A stretch of 64,000 nucleotides of DNA from an uncultured Coriobacteriaceae bacterium (GCA_902778135.1 CACYWP010000001.1:148104-212103), one strand, 5' to 3'; positions 37,075-48,822 are shown, counted from the stretch's first letter. The notes: generated by a model from the sequence alone, not told the origin. Numbers and translations are program-made.

Positions 37075-37980
37075 ATGAGCGATACCACGCTGACCTTTCA
37101 AGACATGATCTTGAAGCTCACCGAGTACTGGGCCGCCCAGGGCTGCACCGTCATGCAGCCATACGACTCGGAGGTGGGCGCCGGAACCTTCCACACGGCG
37201 ACGACGCTGCGCAGCCTCGGTCCCGCCGCCTGGCGCACCTGCTACCCGCAGCCCTGCCGCCGTCCCGCCGACGGACGCTACGGCGAGAACCCCAACCGCA
37301 TGCAGCACTACTACCAGTTCCAGGTCATCGTCAAGCCCTGTCCCGCCGACAGCCAGGACCTCTACCTGGGATCGCTCGCGGCCATCGGCCTCGACCCCGC
37401 CCAGCATGACGTCCGCTTCGTCGAGGACGACTGGGAGAGCCCGACGCTTGGCGCCTGGGGCCTGGGCTGGGAGGTGTGGATGGATGGCATGGAGGTCACC
37501 CAGTACACCTACTTCCAGCAGGTCGGCGGCATCGAGGTAGACCCGGTGCCGGTGGAGATCACCTATGGCCTGGAGCGCATCGCCATGTACATCCAGGGCG
37601 TAGACTCGGTCTACGACCTGGTGTGGAGCTACCTGCCCGATGGCACGCCCATGACCTACGGCGACGTCTTCCACGAGAACGAGTACGAGTTCAGCTGCTA
37701 CAACTTCGAGGTCGCAGATATCGACATGATGCGTCGCAAGTTCGACGAGTACGAGGCCGAGTGCCACAGCTGCCTCGAGGCCAAGCTGCCCCTGCCCGCC
37801 TATGACTGCGTGATGAAGTGCAGCCACGCGTTCAACATCCTCGATGCCCGCGGCGCCATCTCGGCGACCGAGCGGGCCAACTACATCCTGCGCGTCCGCA
37901 CCGTCGCCAAGGCCTGCTGCGAGGCATATCTGGAGCTGGTCGCCGCGAAGGCCGACGCATCCGCGAAGGAGGTGGCCTAG
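37075..37980 (+). CDS. glyQ: Glycyl-tRNA synthetase alpha subunit
   Basis: The catalytic subunit of the tetrameric bacterial-type GlyRS, 301 residues. It starts behind AGGAGGAGAAGG. Class II motifs include [18 protein letters not shown] and the FQVIVKPCP and [10 protein letters not shown] segments. It is directly followed by glyS with no gap. Actinobacteria usually have the dimeric GlyRS, so the two-subunit form fits Coriobacteriia. Confidence 0.97.
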   Translation: MSDTTLTFQDMILKLTEYWAAQGCTVMQPYDSEVGAGTFHTATTLRSLGPAAWRTCYPQPCRRPADGRYGENPNRMQHYYQFQVIVKPCPADSQDLYLGSLAAIGLDPAQHDVRFVEDDWESPTLGAWGLGWEVWMDGMEVTQYTYFQQVGGIEVDPVPVEITYGLERIAMYIQGVDSVYDLVWSYLPDGTPMTYGDVFHENEYEFSCYNFEVADIDMMRRKFDEYEAECHSCLEAKLPLPAYDCVMKCSHAFNILDARGAISATERANYILRVRTVAKACCEAYLELVAAKADASAKEVA

Positions 37981-40077
37981 ATGGCAGACACCCGTGACTT
38001 CCTGCTGGAGATCGGCTGCGAGGAGATGCCCTCCGCGCCGCTCATGAAGGCCCAGGACCAGCTGGGCAAGATCGTCGCCAAGGGGCTCGACGAGGCGGGT
38101 CTCGCCCATGGCGCCGTCCGCACCCTCTCCACGCCGCGCCGCCTGGCCGTCCTGGTCGATGCGTGCGCCACGGCCACCGAGGAGATCCACGAGACGATGC
38201 GCGGCCCCAAGGCGGCCATCGCCTTCGACGCCGACGGCAAGCCGACCCGCGCCGCCGAGGGCTTTGCCCGCAAGAACGGCACCACGGCCGACGCCCTGGT
38301 CCGCCGCGTTGCCGAGGATGGCAACGAGTACGTGTTCGCCGAGCGCTCCGTGGCCAGCGTCGACGCCCTGCAGCTGCTCTCGACGCTCTGCGAGCGCACG
38401 ATCGCCGACATCAAGTGGCCCAACTACCGCAGCCAGCGCTGGGGCAGCGAGCACCAGACCTTCGTGCGTCCCATCCGGTGGATCTGCGCGCTCCTGGGCG
38501 ACGAGGTCGTTCCGGTGACCTATGCCGACGTGACCAGCGGCAACACCACGCGCGGGCATCGCGTGCTGGCCCCCGGCGACCATGTGGTCGGCGAGCCCGC
38601 CGCCTACGAGCAGGTGCTGGAGGACGCCTTCGTCCTCGGCGAGCGCCGTCGCGCGGAGGTCATCCGTGCGGGCATCGCCCAGCTGGAGGCCGAGCGCGGC
38701 GGTGCCCATGTCGACACGCCCCAGGGCGTCTTCGACGAGGTCGTCAACCTGTGCGAGTGGCCGACGGTCGTGGTGGGCACCTTCGACGAGGAGTTCCTCG
38801 CCGTGCCGCACGAGATCATCGTCGAGGCCATGCTGAAGCATCAGCGCTACTTCCCGGTCTACGCCGCGGACGGCTCGCTGACGCGCGAGTTCGTCATCGT
38901 CAGCAACGCCGACCCCGCGGTCAACGACACCGTGCGCGCCGGAAACGAGCGCGTGGTGCGTCCGCGCCTGGACGATGCCAAGTTCTTCTACGACGAGGAC
39001 CTGAAGGTGGGGCTCGACGCGTTCCGCGAGCGCCTCTCCCAGGTCGTCTTCCAGAAGAGGCTGGGGACGGTGCTGCAGAAGTCCGAGCGCATGGAGACCA
39101 TCGCGCGCGCCGTCGCCGAGCAGGCGAGCACGGACGCCTCCGTGGCCGAGGACGCCGCCCGCGCGGCGCATCTGGCCAAGGCCGACCTGGTCTCCCAGGC
39201 CGTCGTCGAGTTCACCAGCCAGCAGGGCGTCATGGGCGGCTACTATGCCGCAGCCCAGGGCGAGTCGGACGTGGTCTCCCAGGCCATCTCCCAGCACTAT
39301 CGTCCGCGCTTCGCCGGCGACGAGCCGCCTGCGACCACCGTGGGCAAGGCGGTGGCGATCGCGGACAAGCTGGACACCATCTGCGGCATGTTCGCCATCG
39401 ACGAGCCCCCGACCGGCTCGGCCGACCCCTTTGCGGTGCGGCGCAGCGCCATCGGCGTCATCGCCATGCTGCGCGCGATGGACGGCGTACAGCTCGATGC
39501 CCTCATCGATGCCGCCCTGGCAAACTACGTCGCCCAGGGGATTGACTTCGACCTGGCTGACGTCACCGCCAAGGTGCGCGCCTACTTCGCCGGCCGCCTG
39601 GCCGCGATCGCCCGCGACGAGAAGGCGGACCCCGACACCATCCAGGCGGTGCTGGACACCGGCGTCTGCGACCCCCAGGCCTTCCTCGGTCGCGTCTTCG
39701 CCCTCGACCGCGCGCGTCGCACCTCCAAGGAGGTCTTCGACGACCTGGCGACTGCCTATGCGCGCGCCAGCCACCTCGCCGACTCCGCGCTGGGCATCGA
39801 CGTCGACGAGACGCTGCTGGGCGACGCCGAGCTCTCCCTGCTGTCCGCGGTCGACGCCGGTTCGACCCGCGTGGAACAGGCCATCGAGGCGGGCAACCTC
39901 GATGGGGCGATTGCCGCCCTGGCCGCCCTGCGCGAGCCCATCGACCGCTTCTTCGACGACGTCCTGGTGATGGACGAGGACCGGACGGTGCGAGAGAACC
40001 GCCTGCGCCTGCTCAATCGCTTCGAGAGCGCCTTCAAGGGCGTTGCCAACATCGGCGCCCTGGCAAAGAAGCGCTAA
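37981..40077 (+). CDS. glyS: Glycyl-tRNA synthetase beta subunit
   Basis: Binds tRNA-Gly and carries HD-like and anticodon-binding regions. It has 698 residues. The N-terminus DFLLEIGCEEMPSAPL is the family start, and FPKSM-type segment here reads IKWPNYRSQRWG; HQRYFPVYAADGSL and GKAVAIADKLDTICGMF follow, with the DALR-like C-terminus. The ATG abuts the glyQ stop. Confidence 0.97.
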   Translation: MADTRDFLLEIGCEEMPSAPLMKAQDQLGKIVAKGLDEAGLAHGAVRTLSTPRRLAVLVDACATATEEIHETMRGPKAAIAFDADGKPTRAAEGFARKNGTTADALVRRVAEDGNEYVFAERSVASVDALQLLSTLCERTIADIKWPNYRSQRWGSEHQTFVRPIRWICALLGDEVVPVTYADVTSGNTTRGHRVLAPGDHVVGEPAAYEQVLEDAFVLGERRRAEVIRAGIAQLEAERGGAHVDTPQGVFDEVVNLCEWPTVVVGTFDEEFLAVPHEIIVEAMLKHQRYFPVYAADGSLTREFVIVSNADPAVNDTVRAGNERVVRPRLDDAKFFYDEDLKVGLDAFRERLSQVVFQKRLGTVLQKSERMETIARAVAEQASTDASVAEDAARAAHLAKADLVSQAVVEFTSQQGVMGGYYAAAQGESDVVSQAISQHYRPRFAGDEPPATTVGKAVAIADKLDTICGMFAIDEPPTGSADPFAVRRSAIGVIAMLRAMDGVQLDALIDAALANYVAQGIDFDLADVTAKVRAYFAGRLAAIARDEKADPDTIQAVLDTGVCDPQAFLGRVFALDRARRTSKEVFDDLATAYARASHLADSALGIDVDETLLGDAELSLLSAVDAGSTRVEQAIEAGNLDGAIAALAALREPIDRFFDDVLVMDEDRTVRENRLRLLNRFESAFKGVANIGALAKKR

Positions 40078-40100
40078 ACCGCATCCTCCCGACGCGTCAG

Positions 40101-40134
40101 GGGGCCGGTCGACTCGTCTCGACCGGCCCCTTTG
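40101..40134 (+). terminator. Terminator of glyQS
   Basis: A 12-bp perfect stem (GGGGCCGGTCGA and its complement, 40101-40112 and 40119-40130) with a 6-base loop, then TTTGTCTCTC, 24 bases after glyS. Confidence 0.85.
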
Positions 40135-40321
40135 TCTCTCTCGCCGAACGAATGAGCCAATCGACCTGTTTTTCCGTGACGTTCTTGAATCCGTCGTGGA
40201 GACTGGTAAAGAGCGGATTATCCTGTAGGTAAGAGCAGATTTCCGTAGCATGCGCAGGCAGGGGTTCCCATGGGGAACCGTGATCGGGGTCACTGCAGGC
40301 CCCAACGGCTGGGAGGCACAT

Positions 40322-40720
40322 ATGGCAGACGTAGACGCCCTCTTCGAGACCGAAACGCCGACACCCATCGTGTTCGTCATCTCTGACGCCCGCGGCGAGA
40401 CCGCGACGGGCGTTGTCTCGGCAGCGGCTTCGCAGTTCACTGACGACATCGTCATCATCAAGCGCCTCGGCGAGGTGCGTAGCGTTGACGTCGTCAAGAG
40501 CTACCTGGACGAGAACGTGGACCCGGATTGCCCGCTGGCGGTCTTCCACACCATCGTCGACCGTAATCTGCGCCGTGACATCCGTCGCGAGCTGGACAAG
40601 CGCGGCATCCCCTCGATCGACCTTCTGGGGCCCGCCGTCACGATCATCTCGACGCTGACGGGCGAGGAGCCGGTCAACGAGGCTGGCCATCGCACGACGG
40701 TCACCGTCCAGAACATCTAG
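40322..40720 (+). CDS. N-terminal-half-only homologue of PPDK regulatory kinase/pyrophosphorylase
   Basis: It has 132 residues from ATG 40322, with GGGAGG 6 bases upstream. IVFVISDARGETATGVVSAA matches the N-terminus of PpsR/YqfL-type proteins (VVSDSVGETAELV in Bacillus, as remembered). HTIVDRNLRRDIRRELD and SIDLLGPAVTIISTLTGEEP match the middle of that N-domain. Full-length members have about 270 residues and a C-terminal kinase domain with a P-loop GVSRxxKT. Here the frame stops before that part, and the next 200 bases are non-coding leader for ppdK, so no frameshifted remainder is present. The neighbour ppdK makes the family link firm. Whether it is active, a partner of another protein, or a decaying gene is unknown. 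Confidence 0.85.
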   Translation: MADVDALFETETPTPIVFVISDARGETATGVVSAAASQFTDDIVIIKRLGEVRSVDVVKSYLDENVDPDCPLAVFHTIVDRNLRRDIRRELDKRGIPSIDLLGPAVTIISTLTGEEPVNEAGHRTTVTVQNI

Positions 40721-40778
40721 CGCACGGCGTTCGCCACAGCCAAAGGTGGGCGATGATTTCGTGTGTCTTACAACATCT

Positions 40779-40807
40779 TTGCGATGGTAGGGCGATGCGG
40801 ATACAAT
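40779..40807 (+). promoter_or_regulatory. Promoter of ppdK
   Basis: TTGCGA (40779-40784), a 17-bp spacer and TACAAT (40802-40807). The predicted leader is about 108 bases long. Confidence 0.7.
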
Positions 40808-40830
40808 GAGTTGGGTTAGATGAGAGAACT

Positions 40831-40856
40831 CGCCATGGGGTTTGTGACCCATGGCG
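40831..40856 (+). promoter_or_regulatory. Hairpin in the ppdK leader
   Basis: CGCCATGGG (40831-40839) and CCCATGGCG (40848-40856) form a perfect 9-bp stem with an 8-base loop, flanked by ACTC and GTACTC. It lies between promoter and start codon without a T-run. A role in mRNA stability or translation is possible. Confidence 0.45.
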
Positions 40857-40921
40857 GGTACTCTTATGAAATGGGCGCTGCATGGGGCAGTGCCACTGAC
40901 GACAGAATCAGGAGAGTGAGT

Positions 40922-43756
<2,835 letters not shown>

Positions 43757-43787
43757 TTCCCACTGACGGCATCGTGTAGTACCACCC

Positions 43788-43823
43788 GGCGGGGGAGGGC
43801 CAAGGCCTTCCCCCGCCTTCTTC
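43788..43823 (+). terminator. Terminator of ppdK
   Basis: A 12-bp stem GGCGGGGGAGGG paired with CCTTCCCCCGCC (one G-T pair) followed by TTCTTC, about 31 bases after ppdK. Confidence 0.8.
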
Positions 43824-43857
43824 GTAGGCTTGGTTGCCACGTGTGGCGGGAGGACCC

Positions 43858-44916
43858 ATGCAGGTAGTTACGAGGGAGATGCTCGAGATCCGCGAGCACG
43901 AGCTGCTGGCGCCGGAGGCCACCCTTGCCGACTCCTCCCTGGGACGAGAGCACAGGGAGCGGCCAGACGTGCTGCGCACCTGCTTCCAGCAGGACCGCGA
44001 CCGCATCCTGCACAGCAGGAGCTTCCGGCGTCTGGCCAACAAGACGCAGGTCTTCCTGGCCCCGGAGGGCGACCACTACCGCACGCGCCTGACCCATACG
44101 CTGGAGGTCGCGCAGATCGCCTGCTCCATCGCACGCTCGCTGGGCCTGAACGTCGACCTGACCGAGGCGATCGCCTTGGGACACGACTTGGGGCACACGC
44201 CCTTCGGACATGCGGGGGAACGCGCGCTGCGGCGCGCCCGCGCACTCTACCGCGGCGTCGAACCCAATAGCGAGGAGGCGGACGACCTGTTCCGCCACAA
44301 CGAGCAGAGCGTCCGCGTCGTACGCCTGCTGGAGCGTGAGGGACGGGGGCTCAACCTGACGATCGAGGTCCTGGACGGCATGGTGTGCCACACGGGGTCG
44401 GCGCGCGCGATCACGCCGGAGGGCCGTCTCGTAGCGCGGGCCGACCGCATCGCCTACGTGACCCACGACATAGACGACGCGGAGCGCTCCGGCTTGCTGA
44501 CGGAGGAGGACCTTCCGAGCGAGGCATGCGAGGTGCTGGGACGCACCTCGACGGAGCGCATAGAGACCATGGTCCACGACGTCGTGCGGATGAGCTCCCA
44601 GGAGGGTGACATCGCCATGTCCGAGCCAGTGTGGCGCGCCTTGACGGAGCTGCGCGACTACCTGTATGCGAACCTGTACTGCAAGGGCGACGCAGAGGTC
44701 CAGGAGGCCAAGGCCGAGCGCGTGGTGCAAAGCCTCTTCGTCCACTTCATCGCCCATCTGGACGAGGTGCCCGCGGAGTATCGGCTGCATGATGACGCGC
44801 CGGACGTGCAGGTCGCAGACTACCTGGCGAGCATGACCGACCGCTATGCCATCCTCGCGTTCGAGGAGCTCAATGTCCCCCGTGCATGGGGCCTCAGGCC
44901 CGATGCGCCGTTCTGA
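43858..44916 (+). CDS. dgt: dNTP triphosphohydrolase (dGTPase-like)
   Basis: Hydrolyses deoxynucleoside triphosphates to nucleoside and triphosphate. It has 352 residues from ATG 43858, behind GGGAGG. The HD site is complete: THTLEVAQIACSIAR (His), LGHDLGHTPFGHAGE (His-Asp and downstream His) and ADRIAYVTHDIDDA (Asp). The N-terminal FRRLANKTQVF is typical. Related genomes often place dgt before dnaG-rpoD; here it is followed by a palindromic repeat and rplS. Confidence 0.93.
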   Translation: MQVVTREMLEIREHELLAPEATLADSSLGREHRERPDVLRTCFQQDRDRILHSRSFRRLANKTQVFLAPEGDHYRTRLTHTLEVAQIACSIARSLGLNVDLTEAIALGHDLGHTPFGHAGERALRRARALYRGVEPNSEEADDLFRHNEQSVRVVRLLEREGRGLNLTIEVLDGMVCHTGSARAITPEGRLVARADRIAYVTHDIDDAERSGLLTEEDLPSEACEVLGRTSTERIETMVHDVVRMSSQEGDIAMSEPVWRALTELRDYLYANLYCKGDAEVQEAKAERVVQSLFVHFIAHLDEVPAEYRLHDDAPDVQVADYLASMTDRYAILAFEELNVPRAWGLRPDAPF

Positions 44917-44945
44917 GCGGGTCGTTCGCTGCTTTTTCGAGACTG

Positions 44946-45138
44946 CCACCCGTGGGTTGGCCACCAGGGCGCGGCCCTGGGGACTCCTATGAGGGCGGCC
45001 CGTCGCGCACGGCGCGGCGGGAGCGAGGACCTAGCGAGCGTCAGCGAGCGATTCCGCAGCTGCCGTGTCGTGCGAGGCGAGCGTCCCTGCCCGAGGGGAG
45101 TCCCCAGAGCCGCGCCCTGGCGGCCAACCCACGGGTGG
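44946..45138 (+). repeat. Palindromic intergenic element, copy A
   Basis: A 193-bp element. Arms 44946-44987 and 45097-45138 are inverted repeats of 42 bp with 40 matches. The core 44988-45096 carries a second imperfect stem (CGCACGGCGCGGC at 45006-45018 with GCCGTGTCGTGCG at 45062-45074, two G-U pairs) and the direct repeat AGCGAGCG. The core is about 93% identical to the core of copy B (60626-60733, opposite strand: 7 substitutions and one gap by hand). The outer arm halves differ from those of copy B. No flanking target duplication and no coding capacity were found. It begins 29 bp after the dgt stop. The rest of 44917-45299 holds the rplS promoter and no gene. Confidence 0.9.
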
Positions 45139-45203
45139 TGGGTGGTGGCCTGACCCCTTCGATGTGTCTCCAATGTGACTCGATGATGGACGAAATGTTC
45201 TGC

Positions 45204-45232
45204 TTGTCTTGGGGTTGATGGTTGGTTAGAAT
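45204..45232 (+). promoter_or_regulatory. Promoter of rplS
   Basis: TTGTCT (45204-45209), a 17-bp spacer and TAGAAT (45227-45232), 67 bases before rplS. Confidence 0.7.
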
Positions 45233-45299
45233 ACTTCTTTGTGTGTAAACCTATGTGTCGCTCTCGTATGGCGGCACCTCTAGACGAGACGAGGTAACC

Positions 45300-45641
45300 A
45301 TGGACTACATCCGCGCCATCGAGCGCCAGGACATTCGCGAGGACATCCCCCGCGTGATCGTCGGCGACAACGTGAAGGTTCACTATCGCATCAAGGAAGG
45401 CGAGCGCGAGCGCGAGCAGGTCTTCCAGGGCGACGTCATCCGCATGAGCGGCGGCAGCTCCCGCGAGACCTTCACCGTCCGCAAGATTTCCTTCGGCGTG
45501 GGCGTCGAGCGCACCTTCCCCCTGCACAGCCCCAAGATCGCCAAGCTCGAGGTCATCCGTCACGGTGACGTCCATCGCGCGAAGCTCTACTACCTGCGCG
45601 ACCGCATCGGCAAGGCTGCGCGCATCCGCGAGAAGCGCTAA
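45300..45641 (+). CDS. rplS: 50S ribosomal protein L19
   Basis: It has 113 residues from ATG 45300 ([17 protein letters not shown]), after GAGGTAACC. Family motifs are [18 protein letters not shown] and [15 protein letters not shown], then [13 protein letters not shown] and [15 protein letters not shown]. In many genomes rplS follows trmD; here it is a separate unit with its own promoter and terminator. Confidence 0.98.
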   Translation: MDYIRAIERQDIREDIPRVIVGDNVKVHYRIKEGEREREQVFQGDVIRMSGGSSRETFTVRKISFGVGVERTFPLHSPKIAKLEVIRHGDVHRAKLYYLRDRIGKAARIREKR

Positions 45642-45653
45642 GAGTGCCTGTCC

Positions 45654-45683
45654 GGGCCTCCTTCGGGAGGCCCTTTTCTTTTA
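45654..45683 (+). terminator. Terminator of rplS
   Basis: Stem GGGCCTCC/GGAGGCCC with a TTCG tetraloop followed by TTTTCTTTT, 12 bases after the stop. Confidence 0.95.
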
Positions 45684-45716
45684 TGTCTGTGCGATGCGCC
45701 TGAGGAGGGGGTTGGC

Positions 45717-46508
45717 ATGGCAAAGGGGGATCTGCGTCCCGCGTCGGCCAAGGAGGTTGCCGCCCTGTTGCATGACGCGCCCTTCGACCAGGTCGAGAGG
45801 CTGGTGGCACGCTATGGGGAGGATCCCCGCGCGCAGGTCCGCCGCGCGGTCGACCAGGCAAGGCGCCGCCACGAGGCAGAGCGCGCAGAACGTGATCGCG
45901 TGCAGGCCATGTACGACCTCCAGCAGGAGCTGGCGGCCGGCGGCATCGCGTTGGGAGTCGACGAGGTGGGTCGCGGGGCCATCGCGGGTCCCCTGACCGT
46001 CTGTGCCGTGGCGCTGCCCCTCGAACCAATCATCTGGGGCCTCAACGATTCGAAGCAGCTGACTCCGCTGCGTCGCGAGGCCCTGGCGGCCCAGGTCACC
46101 CAGCATGCGCTAGCCATCGGCATGGCGCACATCGAGCCCGCATCCATTGACGCGGTGGGCATGGCGGTCGCCCTGCGCATGGGCATGGCACAGGCCATAG
46201 AGAATGCCGCCATCGAGCCTGACGTGGTGCTGATCGACGGCAACCCCGTCCATGTTCATCCGAAGGAGATGACCCTCGTCAAGGGGGACGCGCGCATCGC
46301 CTGCATTGCGGCCGCCTCGATCGTGGCCAAGGTGACCCGCGACGCGATGATGACTGCCTATGCGGAGGACTACCCCGGCTATCACCTGGACTCCTGCAAG
46401 GGCTATGGCTCGGCGGAGCATATCGCCGCCATCGGCGAGCTTGGACTCTCGCCCATCCACAGAGTGTCCTTCTGTGGCAACTTCTTGGAGACGCCCAGGC
46501 TCTTCTAG
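45717..46508 (+). CDS. rnhB: Ribonuclease HII
   Basis: Removes ribonucleotides from DNA hybrids. It has 263 residues. Metal-binding acids are in LGVDEVGRGAIAGPL (Asp-Glu) and VLIDGNPVH; KGDARIACIAAASIVAKVTRD and HLDSCKGYGSAEH are conserved. The first 75 residues are a charged helical extension (LLHDAPFDQVERLVARYGED) present in longer Gram-positive RNase HII forms. The 182-bp gap after it shows no gene and no clear terminator. Confidence 0.95.
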   Translation: MAKGDLRPASAKEVAALLHDAPFDQVERLVARYGEDPRAQVRRAVDQARRRHEAERAERDRVQAMYDLQQELAAGGIALGVDEVGRGAIAGPLTVCAVALPLEPIIWGLNDSKQLTPLRREALAAQVTQHALAIGMAHIEPASIDAVGMAVALRMGMAQAIENAAIEPDVVLIDGNPVHVHPKEMTLVKGDARIACIAAASIVAKVTRDAMMTAYAEDYPGYHLDSCKGYGSAEHIAAIGELGLSPIHRVSFCGNFLETPRLF

Positions 46509-46690
46509 GGCATCTTCCGCCTCGTGCGAGTTTCGTCCCGCCGCGCCCAGGCCTCCTGGCAGGCGTGCCACGATCCAGCCGTGGAAAAGTGACGCATCCG
46601 TGCAACTGGCTGCGACTGGGTGCGTAGCCCCGTGCGACATCGACCTGTCATCCTCCTGTCCCACCGACATGCGGACAGAGGGAGGAAGGC

Positions 46691-47320
46691 ATGGGCAGAT
46701 ATCGATCCTACGAGCATGAGGCCTACCAGTACTTCGAGTGTGACGACGAGGGCTTCGAGCTGGAGCGTCTCGATTCGTCGTCTCCGAGGCTCGATGCGTT
46801 GGGAGAGCCCCTCTTCGCTGGTGTGTCAGGAATCGTCTTGGATGGGTTCGTCGGGCAGGGGGAGGATGATGGCGCGGACGAGGCCTTCGAGGGCGTGGAG
46901 GTGTTCGGCGGGGAGCGCGGCGGCGCTGCCGAACCCGCTGACGTCGCCGAGCTGAGTCCCCATGACCTTGGGGTCTATGGGGAAGAGGCTGCCGTGGCCT
47001 ACCTGGGGATGCGGGGGTATGACATCGTCGAGCGCAACTGGACCTGTCCGTTCGGCGAGGCCGACATCATCATGCGCGACCAGGGGGTCTGTGTGCTGGT
47101 GGAGGTCAAGACGCGTCTGGACACGGGGGCGGGCAGCCCCCCGATTCCGGAGCTGGCGGTCACGGAGAGGAAGCAGCGCCGCTACCAGCGTATCGCCGAG
47201 TGCTACCAGCGCGACCACGAGGCGGAGTTCATGCGCTTCGACGTCGTGGCGGTGACGGCCCGTTCCGGGACGTTCCCCCAGATCAGGCACTACCGCGGTG
47301 CCTTTTGGTGTGATGAGTAA
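46691..47320 (+). CDS. yraN: YraN-family (UPF0102) nuclease-like protein with N-terminal extension
   Basis: It has 209 residues. The C-terminal 120 residues are the nuclease-like fold: GVYGEEAAVAYLGMRGYDIV, then FGEADIIMRDQGVCVLVEVK with the Glu-Asp...Glu-x-Lys set. The first 90 residues are an acidic, low-complexity extension not usual in the family. The start ATG 46691 has a strong GGAGGAAGG upstream, so the extension seems to be translated. It overlaps comM by one base, as in the common rnhB-yraN-comM-dprA order. Confidence 0.88.
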   Translation: MGRYRSYEHEAYQYFECDDEGFELERLDSSSPRLDALGEPLFAGVSGIVLDGFVGQGEDDGADEAFEGVEVFGGERGGAAEPADVAELSPHDLGVYGEEAAVAYLGMRGYDIVERNWTCPFGEADIIMRDQGVCVLVEVKTRLDTGAGSPPIPELAVTERKQRRYQRIAECYQRDHEAEFMRFDVVAVTARSGTFPQIRHYRGAFWCDE

Positions 47321-48822
47321 TGGGCGCCGCGTCCCATATGGGGTCCTATTCCGTCCATGCCGCGCTCATCAGGGGCGTCGAGGCCATTCCCGTGACCGTC
47401 GAGGTGTCATGCTCCTCGGGGCTGCCCGGCTACACGCTCGTGGGGCGCGCCGACCCCATCGTCATGGAGTCGCGCCAGCGGGTCGACTGTGCCCTCGATG
47501 CCGGTGGATACGAGAAGCCACGCCTGCACATCACCATCAACCTGGCCCCTGCGGAGCTGCCGAAGACGGGCACGGGGTTCGACCTGCCCATCGCCGTGGC
47601 CATCCTCGCGGCATCCGGCCAGATTCCCCTCAAGGGCCTGGACCGGTGCCTGTTCGTCGGCGAGTTGGCCCTCGATGGCGAGGTGTGTCCCGTGCGCGGG
47701 GACGTCGCCTATGCGCTGCTGGCCGAGCGGGAGGGGTTGGAGCTGGTGACGGCGCCGAGCAGCCTGCCGCGAGGCGGGGTGGCCTGTGCCTGTCACGCCC
47801 TGCCGTCGCTTGGCAGGCTGCGCTCGGGCATCGCCACCCTGCCGGACGCGCCCCCCGAGCCCGTCTCGGCGGGACGCTCCCGGGACTCTGCGGCTGACCG
47901 GCTGGACTACGGTGACGTCTGCGACCAGGAGATCGCCAAGCGGGCGATGGTCATCGCGGCGACCGGCCAACACGGACTGCTGATGGTGGGCCCGCCTGGC
48001 GCGGGCAAGACCATGCTCGCCAGAAGGCTGCCCACCATCCTGCCCCCGCTGGACGACGCCGCACGCGTGGAGTCGATGCTCGTGCATTCGGTGGCAGGCC
48101 AGCCCATTGATGACGTGGCGCGAGGCATCCCGCCCTTCCGGGCGCCGCATCACTCGATATCCTCAGCCGGACTGGTAGGGGGCGGGAGGCCGGTCATTCC
48201 GGGGGAGGTGTCACTGGCACACAAGGGGGTGCTGTTCCTGGACGAGCTGCCCGAGTTCGCGTCGAACGTGCTGCAGGTGCTGCGCCAACCCTTGGAGGAG
48301 CACATGGTGCGGTTGGCCCGTGCCGAGGGGGCATACGTCTTCCCCTGCGACTTCATGCTGGTGGCGGCCGCAAACCCCTGCCCCTGCGGGCATCTGGGCG
48401 ACCCGGGGCACACCTGCACCTGCGCGCCGGCACGGGTGGAGACCTACCAGGCGCGTATGGGAGGTCCCCTGGCCAACCGCATCGACATGCACATCGACGT
48501 TGCGCGCCCCGCCTCGCACAAGGTCATCGCGGGCAGCTCGGGCATGACGTCCGAGCAGATGTCGCAGATGGTGGTGGATGGCAGGGAGTTTGCCCGTCAC
48601 CGGAGGCAGCGCGAAGGCCACAGGCACAACCCGATCGAGACCTTCGACCGGGACGCCCTGGTCGCCTTCGAGGCCATCGCGTCTCGCCTGATGATGGGAG
48701 GGCGGTCCATCACGCGTGCGGCTCGCGTGGCGCGGACCATCGCCGACATCGAGCACCATGAGCTGGTCGGCAGGGATGACATCGTGGAAGCATGTTCGTA
48801 TAGGGGGCGGTCTCATGGCTAG
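47320..48822 (+). CDS. comM: ComM/YifB-type AAA ATPase
   Basis: A hexameric helicase-like ATPase involved in integrating transforming DNA in other species. It has 500 residues: an N-terminal Lon-protease-like domain (SSGLPGYTLVGRADPIV, LNLAPAELPK-like INLAPAELPKTGTGFDLPI), then Mg-chelatase-like AAA with Walker A MVGPPGAGKTMLARRLP and Walker B GVLFLDELPEF. A cysteine set CPCG-x8-CTC is the normal insert. It overlaps dprA by 8 bp. Confidence 0.95.
   Translation: MGAASHMGSYSVHAALIRGVEAIPVTVEVSCSSGLPGYTLVGRADPIVMESRQRVDCALDAGGYEKPRLHITINLAPAELPKTGTGFDLPIAVAILAASGQIPLKGLDRCLFVGELALDGEVCPVRGDVAYALLAEREGLELVTAPSSLPRGGVACACHALPSLGRLRSGIATLPDAPPEPVSAGRSRDSAADRLDYGDVCDQEIAKRAMVIAATGQHGLLMVGPPGAGKTMLARRLPTILPPLDDAARVESMLVHSVAGQPIDDVARGIPPFRAPHHSISSAGLVGGGRPVIPGEVSLAHKGVLFLDELPEFASNVLQVLRQPLEEHMVRLARAEGAYVFPCDFMLVAAANPCPCGHLGDPGHTCTCAPARVETYQARMGGPLANRIDMHIDVARPASHKVIAGSSGMTSEQMSQMVVDGREFARHRRQREGHRHNPIETFDRDALVAFEAIASRLMMGGRSITRAARVARTIADIEHHELVGRDDIVEACSYRGRSHG

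Noticed and set aside
40721..40921. A frameshifted remainder of the PPDK regulatory kinase domain after the short gene
   Set aside because: I looked for the P-loop GVSRxxKT type motif in the three forward frames before ppdK. The stretch is too short and holds a promoter and leader hairpin instead.
44946..45138. Reading the palindromic element as an ordinary transcription terminator
   Set aside because: The arms are separated by a 109-bp conserved core and no T-run follows on either strand, so the simple terminator model does not explain it.
44886..45218. Open frame over palindromic element A, and a related peptide in the frame at 60578-60838
   Set aside because: The shared peptide arises only because the repeat core is shared. 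The frames run into the flanking genes, lack ribosome sites, and are arginine-rich noise.
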